NCBI GenBank assembly: GCA_017979445.1
Contig: CM030715.1
Coordinates: forward strand, 28,745,169-28,809,168
Direction of reading: 5' to 3'
Source of the DNA: Akebia trifoliata
Taxonomy: Eukaryota > Streptophyta > Magnoliopsida > Ranunculales > Lardizabalaceae
DNA: 64,000 nucleotides
Positions 50,321-60,928 of this stretch are shown here, in pieces (the stretch's first letter is position 1; every line of letters begins with the position of its first letter). The translations under genes were made by a program, and so were the position numbers. The notes below the pieces were generated by a model that saw only the letters and a list, made by a program, of their open reading frames with translations, made no database searches and was not told the DNA's origin.

Positions 50321-50630
50321 TACTTAAATTTGAATTTTTTGACGTCCATCCCCAAACTATGGAGTTTAGAACTAAACAGTGGCTACTGTATTTTAATATA
50401 TTTTAATAAAATTGTGATTAGATAAATATATGAAATATCTAGAGTTTTGATTTTGAGAATCTATATTTAATTTTTATACTGGCTTTTCATATTTCAATCT
50501 TGAAAAATTGAAATTTTCCTTTTGGAAAAGAAAAATTTTCATCCCATGGTATCAAATTATTGTCCCCACATGCTTGAATCAAGACCTATTTATTTATCTA
50601 AAATAAAGTTTTTGATTTTAGCGGGACATA
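50321..50630. other. A/T-rich spacer
   Basis: Nothing recognised. Confidence 0.4.
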
Positions 50631-50710
50631 ACTTTATAGCCTTTACCGAAAATGATTAATTGGACCCACTACTTTATAGCCTTTACCAAAAATGATTAAT
50701 TGGACCCACT
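50631..50710. repeat. 40-bp tandem duplication
   Basis: Two 40-bp units starting ACTTTATAGCCTTTACC and ending TTGGACCCACT, with one mismatch. Confidence 0.93.
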
Positions 50711-50918
50711 TCCTTCTATACATTTCACTCCAAAATGTGCTTGAACTAGGTTTAATTATCCATCGCAGTGTGTGCAAATAGAACGTCCTTTTACTGAATT
50801 TTGGCAAATTGAAATGAGCAAATTGAGATGAAGGTTTTCTTTTTCGACAAAAACAATTGTTCATCACCTCCTAAATAATATTTTTTGAAATTATCCTACA
50901 CATAATGAAGAAGTTTAT

Positions 50919-51224
50919 TCACGAGGGAGCATTGATCAGGATTTCGTAATGACCCTCGTGAGTTTTGAATGCCGTCTTAGGAATATCCTCCAGATGGACT
51001 TGAACTAGATGGTAATTGGAATAAAGATCTATCTTAGAGAAGATGGTAGAGCCATATAGCTCATTGAGCAACTTGTCCACCACTGGTATTGGGAATTTGT
51101 TCTTCACGATCTCTTTGAAGTCCTTGATAGTCAAAACACATACACCAACACTCATAATTAGATTTGCATACCAACAAACCATTGGTATTGGGAATTTGTC
51201 CTTCACGATCTCCTTGTTAGTCAA
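50919..51224 (-). pseudogene. Ty3/gypsy reverse transcriptase fragment
   Basis: Encodes [20 protein letters not shown] then [20 protein letters not shown], the RT block with the first catalytic Asp (KIDLYSNYH; usual form KIDLRSGYH), followed by [14 protein letters not shown]. The next expected residues up to the NAPS motif are missing, so there is a small internal deletion. A KDKFPIP block occurs twice, a local duplication. No LTRs could be paired with it. Confidence 0.8.
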
Positions 51225-51499
51225 TACACATACACAAATTTGCGTACACTTTTTTCTACTTCACCATTTTAAAAGTTTGATTGAGGAAAGTTGTATTTTC
51301 TCGTACAATTTTTTCTACCTCACCCTTTTAAAAGTTTGATTGAGGAAAGTTGTGTTGTGCATGTGAACACCCTTGTGAAGCGCCCTTAGTAATTTGATCA
51401 AACACATTAGGTACTTAACCAAACACCTTATATGCAATACCTTTCAAGATCTTATTTGATAATGGCTATGAAGGGTAACCCACCTAATAGTTGCAAATG

Positions 51500-51640
51500 C
51501 AAAGTAGATAAACAACAATACAAAGAAAAAATAAGAACACAATACGCACAACACGAGATTTTATGTGGTTTACCCAAAGGCTATGTCCATGAAGATATGA
51601 GCGTTGGAGCTTTATTTCACTATGAAGAAAACAAGGCAAA
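51500..51640. mobile_element. Possible Copia (Tork-like) LTR fragment
   Basis: AAGAACACAATACGCACAAC, GATTTTATGTGGTTTACCC and CTATGTCCATGAAGA resemble the ACACAAGATTTACGTGGTT...CTACGTCCACG part of Tork-type LTRs. Ends not found. Confidence 0.3.
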
Positions 51641-51644
51641 TTGA

Positions 51645-52353
51645 TACAAAACCTCCTTTTATCACTTAGATCCACCTTCTTCAAGATCTCAATTTTTTCA
51701 AACCTTTCAACCTATCATCTCTTAGGTCTCTTTTTTTCTCTACTCTATTATCTATAAAAGACTTAGACTTAAGTTAGACTTCTTACAACTAAAAAACAAA
51801 ACCTTTTTTAGAACCATCACATTAATGTGCCATTTACATAAGTTATAAGCCCAACTCAAATTACCTTGAACCAACCCAACAATGCATACACTTGAACTAG
51901 GCCTAATTGATTTTTGAGCCATATTTCAATAAGTTGATCCCATGACCTAAGACTTCACTTCAATTAACCATTAACCCTTTGCTTGCTTAATAATAATAAA
52001 AAATCTTTTTTAAAATAATATTCATGTGTTCAATATCACGACTACCCAAGATTCAAAATGATTCTCTATTGATTATTATTGCCTTCAAGTACTTTTCTTT
52101 CCCTTACTTTTCCACAAACCAATGGATCCCAATTCTGAACTTACGATAATTCTCATAGCATTGTCATTATAGTACTTAAAACATGAAAACATAACTAAGC
52201 CATCCCTACTTTCTAGCAAAGAAGGTAAAAATTAATAAAATTGTTATATTTACAAAAGTTAACTAGCTTTATACTTTGTTGAACTCATTTGGATCTTCTT
52301 CAACATTCTCACCATTAATTAATCATAAAATCAGCAAAAGGAAGAGCTTGTTG
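51645..52353. other. Spacer
   Basis: No gene or element recognised. Confidence 0.35.
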
Positions 52354-52578
52354 TTTGAATGTTTATACCAAAACCCACCTTCAACTAATTATTGAACACT
52401 AATCTAATCCATCTTCAAGAACAAAGTAAATAAATAAATAAAAGAAAATAATATGAATGTTTGAGTGCTAATACCAAATCCCACCTTAATGATCTCGATC
52501 TACTAATTATGGAGCACTTATCTAAGTTATCTTGAAGAAAAAAGTAAAAATACAAATAATTAAAAGAAAATGATATGA
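52354..52578. repeat. Diverged tandem duplication, about 105-125 bp unit
   Basis: TGAATGTTT...ATACCAAA, CCCACCTT, CTAATTAT, GTAAA and AAAGAAAAT-ATATGAATG recur in order in two adjoining units. Confidence 0.7.
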
Positions 52579-53868
52579 ATGTGATTTGGAACTCAAAAGC
52601 ATAAATGTCTCCATTTGTTCCTAGGCATTACCACATGTCAATTTACTATTGATTGATCACTAAGAAAGTATCCACGTGGAAAATCAACAAATCAGTCACT
52701 TATTTTTTCTTCTTGTTTCCTATGTTAAGTTAGTTGTATCGAGGGTATAGGCACCCCAATTTGAACAGGCCTCCACTTGAAAGGATCCAAAAAAACAATA
52801 TTTAGTAAAATTCGTCAACAGGTCTAAAAAGTTCAAATCGTCAAAATTCAGCATTTTAATCAAATTAAAAAGTCCTAATACCCCTAAAGGTCTCATGGAC
52901 CCACCATAAGGCTTTACAAACCCCTTACCTTCTCCATCTCTCACCACTCCAATCCCAAACTCGAGAACATTCTTAGCCCATGTAAGGCCTACCAATCGTC
53001 AACCCACTAAATCATGTTTTAACCTCACTCTAAAACAAGCCTAACCCTAGCCAATGTTTTAACCTATCCTAACCCTAAACCCTATGTAACCCAACTCCAA
53101 GCCAAAACCCTAAACCAAAGTCAATTCTAAAATTTAAGCTCTCATCAAGACAAAAGCCAAACACCCTTAAGTACAAATCCAAAATTCTATAACTTTATCC
53201 ATACTCATACCCATGATCTCAACCAATCAAGGTTCATGCAACTCTTGATTATCAAGGGAAACACTTGTCATCACCACCACTCACCTCCCAAATCCTTCTA
53301 ATCAACCCCATCATCACCTGCAAAAAGTAAATCAACTCACACCTATGTCATAACCTACCCCCAACATTTCATTAACCTATACCCCTTCTCCTTAATCAAC
53401 TCACCTAACCCACACCCCACACCCTTGGGACATTTGTCACCATTTCCTTTATCCTCCAAAAACTTAACCACATAATCTCTTATACAATCCATTCTTTTAA
53501 TTAAACACTACACTTCTCAACCCCACCTAACACTTAATCCAAATAGGTTGAGAGATCTAACTCATTTTGATCAAGAGCTATCCATTTATCTTTCCTTTCA
53601 CAAATGCCTTTCTCTCAACTCTAAATTTCACACACCTCACCTACAAATCTCATGCCATTCCCCATCTTTTTACCTTTTCACCCTATCTTACCCCTAAAAA
53701 TAACCTTCAACATATATATATATATACTCCTCTCATCTTTCAAAAGGAACAAGTTATCAAGCCTAAAAAAAGATTAAATTTTTTTTTTAGCTCTCTACTC
53801 AACTCTTCCCCCATCTTATTAATTCATCTACTCCAAAGTATCTACTCCCATAATTCTACGAATGATTT
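52579..53868. other. C/A-rich spacer
   Basis: No gene recognised. CCCTAAACCC near 53090 resembles the plant telomere unit but is not in an array. An (AT)8 run lies at 53712-53727. Confidence 0.35.
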
Positions 53869-53916
53869 AAGAAGAAGAAGAAGAAGAGAAAAAGAGAAAG
53901 AAGAAGAAAAAGAAGG
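53869..53916. repeat. (AAG)n purine-rich microsatellite
   Basis: Imperfect GAA/AAG and GA units over about 48 bp. Confidence 0.85.
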
Positions 53917-53999
53917 CCCAAGCTTTAAGGTATGGTTTAACCTAGTATTACACTCCCCCTTTTCTTCCCTCTCCATCTCCCTCCCCTATTTTTTATTAT

Positions 54000-54650
54000 T
54001 TTAGCCAGCCTCTAAGATATAATGTTTCCCCTTCCTTACCTCTGGTAGAACGAACTTCAATTCGGTCGACAGTGTAAGGGTTGTAACCCTTTTTAATAAA
54101 AAAAGAAAAAAATCATTTTAATTCCCCAAAATAACTTGTTTTAAGACAACCGATAATGAGACCTTTTTCAATTCATAAGAATCGGATCATGGCTGCAAGA
54201 CAACATTTTTAAAAAATAATTACCCCTTGAGGCACAATCTTGGTAAAGATCAATCTCCTTCCATAAGATGATCCTCATGATCCGGACCGATAGTGAATCC
54301 CTTACATGTAAGGGTACAGGTTGTCGACCGTTTAACTTTTCATTTTTGTTTTCTTTCGCTTCATTGAAACGACCTAATTTCTTTTGAGATTACCACCAAT
54401 TGGTGGAGGGAAAAGAGTGCTTAATACCTTCCCCTCTCTCTAATCGAATCACTTATCTAGATCTTACGTGGATCAATATCTTATCCATACAAGAGTCATT
54501 AAATGCCAAAACAACACTCTTTTCAAAAAATGCATCCCAGGTGACCATTCACACCATTTTATAAAAATGAATGGTGGCGAGTCCAAACCCTCGTAGAGGT
54601 GATTTTCGAAATTCGAAATCATGTATCTCCAAAGGATGTCCCCAATTACA
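54000..54650. mobile_element. Possible old gypsy LTR remnant
   Basis: Phrases such as GTGTAAGGGTTGTAACCC, GTGCTTAATACCTTCCCC and GGTGGCGAGTCC are like parts of Tat/Athila-type LTR and leader sequence. No ends or target duplication. Confidence 0.3.
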
Positions 54651-56350
54651 AAACTAAACTACCCTTGATAGGTTTGGTGTGATTAGTCATCCAAGATTGA
54701 CTTGAAAGTGATTTTAGATTGACTTTTATGTGAGAAAAGATCTTTGCGAGATTGATAAATGAAATCCTTGATTGACTTTTTTGTGAGTGAAAAATCTCTT
54801 GAAGGTCGACCATCATTTAATATCTCTACTGTAGATGCATTTTTTTGTACTACCTCAATATCTCAATCTAGATCAAGATCACACACTAATAAATCACAAA
54901 AATAATCCATCATTCCAATATAATCCATATCCCTATTGCATGATAGCCACAAGACATACTTCCCCCTGTATCTCTTTTCCCCCTCCTTTTAAAATGACTT
55001 TTATCCCTTTGAATAGAAAATTTTCTAAATCTAATTTTAGTTAAATTACAAGTATTATATTTATCCTTATCCCAAATACATTAATTATCCAAATAAAGTA
55101 ATTGTCTAAAAGAGAGTAATTATTTCAAATTAGGATTCTTTCTTAATTAGATAGAGTTGCATTCAAATAATGCCATGTGTTTGTCTTGGGATTCCCACTG
55201 ATTGGTGCTACATGAATGGTCAAGATGGAGAAGATTTGATCCCTTCACACCTATCTTGTGAAACAATCATTTTTAATTAGAAAATGCTAGTTTCAACCCA
55301 CTAGTTGAGGTTGGGATGTTAGGGATTCAAAAAACGTATTGTAGGAAAAAGATATTAATCCATTAAAACTGATATTTAGAAAATTTGCATTTTTCTTCCA
55401 ATCCCAACAACCATGTTGATGGATAGCCCCTTAATTGTGGGTTGAAGCTAGAAAAGTCCCTTCAAATATTTGGTAAGGGTTGTGTTATTTACACGCACCT
55501 AAAATACTTATTGTACCCACTTAATGTCAAAATGTTAAAATAAAGGCAAATTGCATTTTTAACCTTTTTAATATTCCATTTACACTTACTAGAACCTACC
55601 AAAGAAAATTCCTTTGTGTACTTAGAACCCATCGATTGAAAAATATTTGTCAAACGTACTTATTCTTCTTCTTTCCCTCATTGTCTCTCTTTCTCTCCAT
55701 CTCTTAATATTCATCTCCCATTGAGTTTTGAGAGAAGTTGAATCAATGGAGATTGATTTTTTTTTATTTATTTTGAAATTTATCTTAATTTTTACATTTA
55801 AGCACCAAGGAAAGGTGAAAATTACTATTAAAACTTCAAAATGATAATTTTAGAGCAAAGGACTCAAATATTTTTTTTACAAATTTTGTTCGTATCTACC
55901 AGACATTACAAAACAGATTTAATAGGTATCTACCAACACATGACTTTCTCATGTAAAACTTTGTGTTTTGTATGCTAGGATGGAATTTATATGTATAAGA
56001 TTGGTAAGTGCCTACCGAATATTGCAAAAATGATTCAGTACTGACATACCAAGTCAAAAATTTCTCATATGAATAACTTTAACTCGATTGGATTTTGAGA
56101 TATTAGGATAAAAATAAAATCAAATCAAAACTTAAAACCCTCATCAAAATCTTTCTAAATGCAAAAGAAGAAGAAGAATTAGAGAGAGAAAAGCAGATGG
56201 TGAAAAAGGAGAGAGAAGAAGAAGGAGCTCAAATTCCATACTTCTTGAATAGGTACAAAGAGAAAATTATTTCAATTAAGTGGGTACCAAGAGAAATACC
56301 AATTTTTAAGTGGTTACACAGAGTTGATGGGTACGGCGATCATTTTAGGT
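54651..56350. other. Spacer
   Basis: A/T-rich, no gene recognised. An AAG/GA-rich patch lies at 56166-56230. Short open frames have no recognisable content. Confidence 0.35.
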
Positions 56351-56359
56351 ACGCTAACC

Positions 56360-56600
56360 ATTAATTATTTTCCTTGTGTATCTCGAAGAAAAAGATCTAT
56401 AGTTCTTTACCTTCACACCTGAGTGAAATTTTTTCAGTCAGTAAATCACGACTCTTCTAGGTGTGTACAAAGACTAATGATAAATCCATGCGCTAAATAT
56501 ATAGTATGTGGTGGGGCTGACGTGGTAAGGGCAAGGAACCGTCGATCTTTTTCCTTGTGTATCCCAAGAAAAAAAAATTGTTATGTCATTGCCACGTCAG
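56360..56600. repeat. Two copies of the TTTTCCTTGTGTAT repeat in the distal AG-peptide promoter
   Basis: TTTTCCTTGTGTATCTCGAA then GAAAAAGATCTATAGTTC at 56368, and CTTTTTCCTTGTGTATCCCA at 56546. They match the pair at 37390-37660. Confidence 0.55.
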
Positions 56601-56736
56601 TAACTTACTGGCCGCATACTCTTAACCGCGTGGATTTGCCGCGTCCCGTTACACGTTTTTCTCATTTAGGTGAACCGACTCCACTTAGGTGTCGCTTAAA
56701 GATCAAATCATATCCAAACATAACATCCTGACCATC

Positions 56737-56813
56737 CACGTGGAAACTTCTTCCCAGATATTCACGTTTCTTGAGGGGTCCACACGCAGCGACTGAACCC
56801 TTATATATATATA
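56737..56813 (+). promoter_or_regulatory. Promoter of the second AG-peptide gene
   Basis: G-box CACGTG (56737-56742), CCAGAT (56754-56759), GGGGTCCACACG (56775-56786) and TATATATATATA (56802-56813). The gap from the 12-mer to the TATA box is 15 bp in both genes. The gap from the G-box to the 12-mer is 32 bp here and 31 bp in the first gene. Confidence 0.8.
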
Positions 56814-56902
56814 CAAGACCTACTGCTATCTCAAGATATCTCATTTATCTGATCTCTCTTTGTTTTCAGTTGTCTTCAACTAGAAGTAAATAACCTGCAC
56901 CA

Positions 56903-57127
56903 ATGGCGCAAGTTAGCAATACCAAGGTTTCTATGATTCTCTTCATTATTGCGATCTTCTCTGCGGCAGCTACGGCCGTATTAGGGAAGAATAGCGAGAT
57001 GCTTTTGTCTCCTTCTCCGGCACCGGCACCGCAGATCGACACCGGATCGTCCATCGCATTGCCAATCTCCGGCGCTGTTATATTCTGGTCTATCATTGTC
57101 TCTCTCTTTGCTCTTCTGAAGCAGTAA
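56903..57127 (+). CDS. AG-peptide-like secreted, probably GPI-anchored peptide 2
   Basis: A 74-residue paralogue of the peptide at 49499. The signal peptide is residues 1-28 (MILFIIAIFSAAATAVLG). The mature part holds the Ser/Ala-Pro run SPSPAPAP (36-43), the classic site for arabinogalactan addition to hydroxyproline. A GPI-type tail starts near T47-G48-S49 and ends ALLKQ, exactly as in the first copy. The start codon context CACCAATGGCGCAAGTTA is shared with the first copy. A candidate AATAAA lies at 57415-57420, which would put the inverted repeat at 57180-57332 in the 3' UTR. The minus-strand frame over it (56866-57096) is a shadow. Confidence 0.88.
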   Translation: MAQVSNTKVSMILFIIAIFSAAATAVLGKNSEMLLSPSPAPAPQIDTGSSIALPISGAVIFWSIIVSLFALLKQ

Positions 57128-57179
57128 ATAACAGTTATTATTTGTGGGGTTTGTTTCTAATTTGTATGTCGTGCTGGGG

Positions 57180-57332
57180 TGACACAGGATTTACTGTGAT
57201 TCTCACATTTCTGACGTGGAGATGTATACATAACCGTAGATGAATTTTACTCGTATCGCGAGGAAACACATATATGGTAATGTGGACATCCCACGTCAGA
57301 ATTGTGATAATCGCAGTAAAGAGCTTGTGTCA
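57180..57332. repeat. Inverted repeat, arms about 48 bp
   Basis: Left arm TGACACAGGATTTACTGTGA ... CTGACGTGGAGATGT. Right arm, inverted, TGACACAAGCTCTTTACTGC ... CTGACGTGGGATGTC. The loop is about 55 bases. TGACACA ends suggest a MITE or foldback element. It lies 52 bp after the stop of the second AG-peptide gene. Confidence 0.8.
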
Positions 57333-58667
57333 TTCAAGTATTTTCCAATTCGTATTAGGAGGTTTAGATGTTTTGGATTCGTTGATTCTTCTTGTAGTGG
57401 CGACTAGATGGTTCAATAAATTAAAAACGATTGATTGATTTATTATTATTATTATTATTGTTTTTTATATTGAATATTTTTCAATGTTTTGCTATTTAAT
57501 AAACTCATTGTAGATTTAATGAGATGGGTTGCTTTATTTTGCTTATAGATCCTATTTGAGCTTTTATTGTAGACCTATTAGAAAAATGGGCATTAGGGTT
57601 CAATTTATAGGGTTGAAACTTAGATGGGTTGGGCCGGGTTAGAGATTATAGTGAGCTCAACACAAACTTGACAAACACAAACCCATGCCGAACCCAACCT
57701 CGGGCATGAAATGCTCAACCAGGACCCAAGTCAAGTTGTTTGCGTTAACTCATTCCTCATTGATACTATAGATAATTTAGTAATAAATAGAGCCATAAGT
57801 GGGGGTATGTAAAAGAACTTAAACTTTACAATTATATTTGTCCTTAAAAGCATATTTTAAAATTTCATACAACTTAGTTTTAATGCAAAAAAAAATAAAT
57901 AAAAAAAAATCAAGATATAAGAAATATTTTTTAAATTATAATCATATTAAATTTGGGTTCGGGGAGATCAGGTTGTTTGAATTCAACCCGATTTGAGTCA
58001 GCTAACTCTTTTGCACGTAAATTATCATTAGAGCCTATCAGCATAGGACTTGCTTAGAGCATCTCTAACCAAGTCTTCAAATTAACGTCTTCCTCAAATT
58101 TGATGACTATAAACCACTTTGAACTCCAATTAGTCCCATCTTCAAATTACTATTCATTTCTGAAATAATATTCACTCATTCCCAAAAATAAAAGGAGAAT
58201 ATAATATTTAAGAGACAAAATTGATATTTAAAACATGTTTAGTGAAAAAAAAAGGTAAAAATTGACATTTATGAAAAAATGGGGATATAGCAAGTATTTT
58301 AAAAAAGGTAAAGGTAGAGATTTGGCTTCATGTCTTCAAATATAGAGTTGTGAGGGCAAACCTAAAATATATCAAAGTATCATAGAGTCAAATAGTGGTA
58401 GTTTGACCTGAACTAAGTTATCAATAGCTGACTTATTCCCTAGCTGACTTAGTATTCTTGTGAAAACGTACTCATGGAAATTGGGAATGTTGGGAGTTTT
58501 AGCAGATAATATATGGTCTAATCAGAGCAGCTTCATTCCAAGCTAAAATTTATGTTGAAATGCTAATTAGAATGCCATTCTGTAAACATTCAGAGTAGCT
58601 TCCAAGTTCCAAGCTACCATTTACGTTCAAATACTAATCAAGGAACCAATCTGTAAACATTTACCAA
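57333..58667. other. Spacer
   Basis: An (ATT)n run lies at 57440-57459. GAGCATCTCTAACCAAGTC at 58057 resembles a MITE end but no partner end was found. No gene recognised. Confidence 0.4.
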
Positions 58668-58792
58668 CGACAGTATAATGCGAAGAGGCATTACAACAAT
58701 AGCAACCACCATTAACACGAACAACAACAAAGCCTTACCTCAAAGATTTGGGATTCGCTATTCATTCCGTCCAGAGCCATGTCATATAGAGA
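58668..58792 (-). mobile_element. RTE LINE tail fragment
   Basis: AACAACAACAAAGCCTTACC then CAAAGATTTGGGATTCGCTA is the complement of the plant RTE 3' end, as at 727 and 16400. Confidence 0.45.
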
Positions 58793-59730
58793 GTAGGGTT
58801 GGCATTGATCATCCGATTTGAAAAAAAAAAAAAATCATAGGATTGGATCAGAAATTTTGATTTTTGGATCAGATTCAAATTAAAGTTATACGATCTGATC
58901 AAATTTTGGATCAGTTTCTAATTAACCTCAAACTGATCTGATGCAAACCCTATCTATTTTTTTTCCTTAATAAAAAATCCTTTAAACCTCTCCACTCCAC
59001 TTTGATTAAAAAAAATCCTACCCTTAAGAGATCCACTCATCAACAATTTAACCCCCCCATCATCTCCCACATCTCTGGTAGTCTCTCTCTCTCTCTCTCT
59101 CTCTCTCTCATGTGTGCGTACACACACACTCTGATACGAACCTACTTTGATTGGATCACAAAAATAATAAAAAATGAAGAAATATCAAAAATTGATCTCG
59201 TTAGCGGGAGATCGGACTTCTTAAGCCACCAATTCGAGATGGTGAATCTCTAATCCAATTAAGGGCTAAATATCTTTTCTCTACATATTTTCATTAAAAT
59301 CAAAATGAATTTAAATACAAGAGAAAATAAAACTACCCATTAACCCATTTTTCCACTCTTAAACTAACTACTCTAAATTGTCCATTCATACTCATTTAAA
59401 GAACTACCCCATAACACATCCACCTACTCTCAACCTCCCATTCACAAAGGGTTATGATCCTATACAATAGAAGCCCCTTAAACTACCCTACTCACCTTTC
59501 TCCCATATAAGCACATAACACACGTTAGAGTTTCTCTCAAACCCTACGTATTTCTCCTCAAAACCCAATTTCAGATTGATTTTGGGTTGGGTCAGGTAAG
59601 GTTTTAATTGGTTCTGATTCGGATCAAGGATTTATTGATGTGATTATATCTGGATCATAGGATAAAGATTTCGGATTGATAGCAATTTAATACTTAGTTC
59701 GATATCGAACCAATCCATTGCTAGTCTTAA
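58793..59730. mobile_element. Possible hAT-like element
   Basis: Left TAGGGTTGGCATTGATCATC and right, inverted, AAGACTAGCAATGGATTGG are weakly similar to the MITE ends at 17556-17920. GGATCAGATT words are frequent inside. No target duplication was seen. A (TC)14 run lies at 59082-59109. Confidence 0.25.
59082..59109. repeat. (TC)14 microsatellite
   Basis: Uninterrupted TC units followed by a TG/CA-rich patch. Confidence 0.95.
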
Positions 59731-60446
59731 TTGAGAGTGAGTTCATATATTCTTTCACTAAATTCATGTTGGTATTTAATTCATATTTATTTCGATTGAT
59801 AAAGCGCTTTAATGGATCAAATTACTTGCTCTTTCCTTTCAGGTGTTATGGGGCAATTTCAAACAAACTATAAAATTAAGTACTTAATCAAAACCCAAAG
59901 ACAAAAGCATTCTTATAAAGATGGGAATAGCAGCTATAGGTCTTACAAGGTCTTTGCTGGCCTCCATAGAAAGATAAAAATGATACAAATACATGTTGAT
60001 GATCAAACTACTACAAAGATTGAAATTGAAACTAATACGTTGAAGTCACCCAAAATTTGAATTAGTCTATTAATTAATTAGTTCCCGACTTCTTTATATT
60101 GACTTCTTGTGTCTATCATTTAAGCAGAATTCCTTGAATCTGCTCCCAAGATTCCCCATGATTTTCGACATCTCCCCTTGATTTTTTATTCTTATTTTTG
60201 TTTATTTCATCTATGTTCATAGTTTTTTGACTTTTGGATTTTTTTTTTCTCTTTCTATTTCAAGTTAGTTTCAATTTTTATGGAGCAAAAACAACTGTAT
60301 GAGGGATTTGAGTGGTATGAATTTCACTCTAATACAAGATTAATCACTAAATATCCTACTTTATAGATCAGGATTCAAAGAGGTGTATCTTGTGAAAACA
60401 CGTGTTATTTAAGATATAATATCACTTTGATTCTTTTAACATAAAA
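59731..60446. other. Spacer
   Basis: No gene recognised. The 82-codon frame at 59812-60060 shows no known motif. Confidence 0.35.
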
Positions 60447-60760
60447 TTGTTGTAGAGCCTGATGGTATTGGTAAAACAAGGAGGTACTGTAAATCAAGTC
60501 ACGTCAGTCGAGCTCGTTGGGGGTTTTGAAATAATTTTTTTCAAGGGTATTTTCATAATTTCATTAATATTATGTAAAATCCTAGTTAGGTGGACTATTT
60601 ATATTTGTCGCTTTTGGTGAAAGGATGTAATCTGTAACTGTGAGTTTTCTCTTCATAGTGGAATTAGTGTGATCCGTGGATGTACCCCAATCTTAAGCAA
60701 ATCACATAAAATTTATGTGTTTCTTTTCTGTGATTGCATTTTGTGTTTGTTTTTCGATTT
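60447..60760 (+). mobile_element. Possible degenerate Copia LTR (Tork-like)
   Basis: TTAGTGTGATCCGTGGATGT, then CACATAAAATTTATGTGTTTC and a GTG/TTT-rich end follow the order of Tork-type LTR ends. Target duplication and left end uncertain. Confidence 0.35.
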
Positions 60761-60928
60761 ATTTTTTTATTTCGATTGTATATTTTTTTTTTAACAAAAA
60801 AAATTAAAAGAATAATTTTGATTTATCTTTATATTTTGAGTACATGTACAAAGATGGTGAGAAGTGATTGCATCTCTCCTTATTTAAATCGTACAATAAA
60901 GCAAAAATGCTATATGCATTATTATTAA

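Noticed and set aside
53040..53110. CCCTAAACCC and CCTAACCCTA words resembling plant telomere repeats
   Set aside because: Only single scattered units in C/A-rich sequence and no array, so not an interstitial telomere.
53567..54004. 145-codon open frame
   Set aside because: Low-complexity, with a poly-Arg/Lys/Glu run from the AAG microsatellite. No domain or splice support.
56866..57096. Minus-strand 76-codon frame
   Set aside because: It is the complement of the second AG-peptide gene, whose layout, paralogue and promoter support the plus strand.
60734..60928. 64-codon frame just below PLA1
   Set aside because: Phe/Ile-rich translation of T-rich sequence in the PLA1 3' flank; probably chance.
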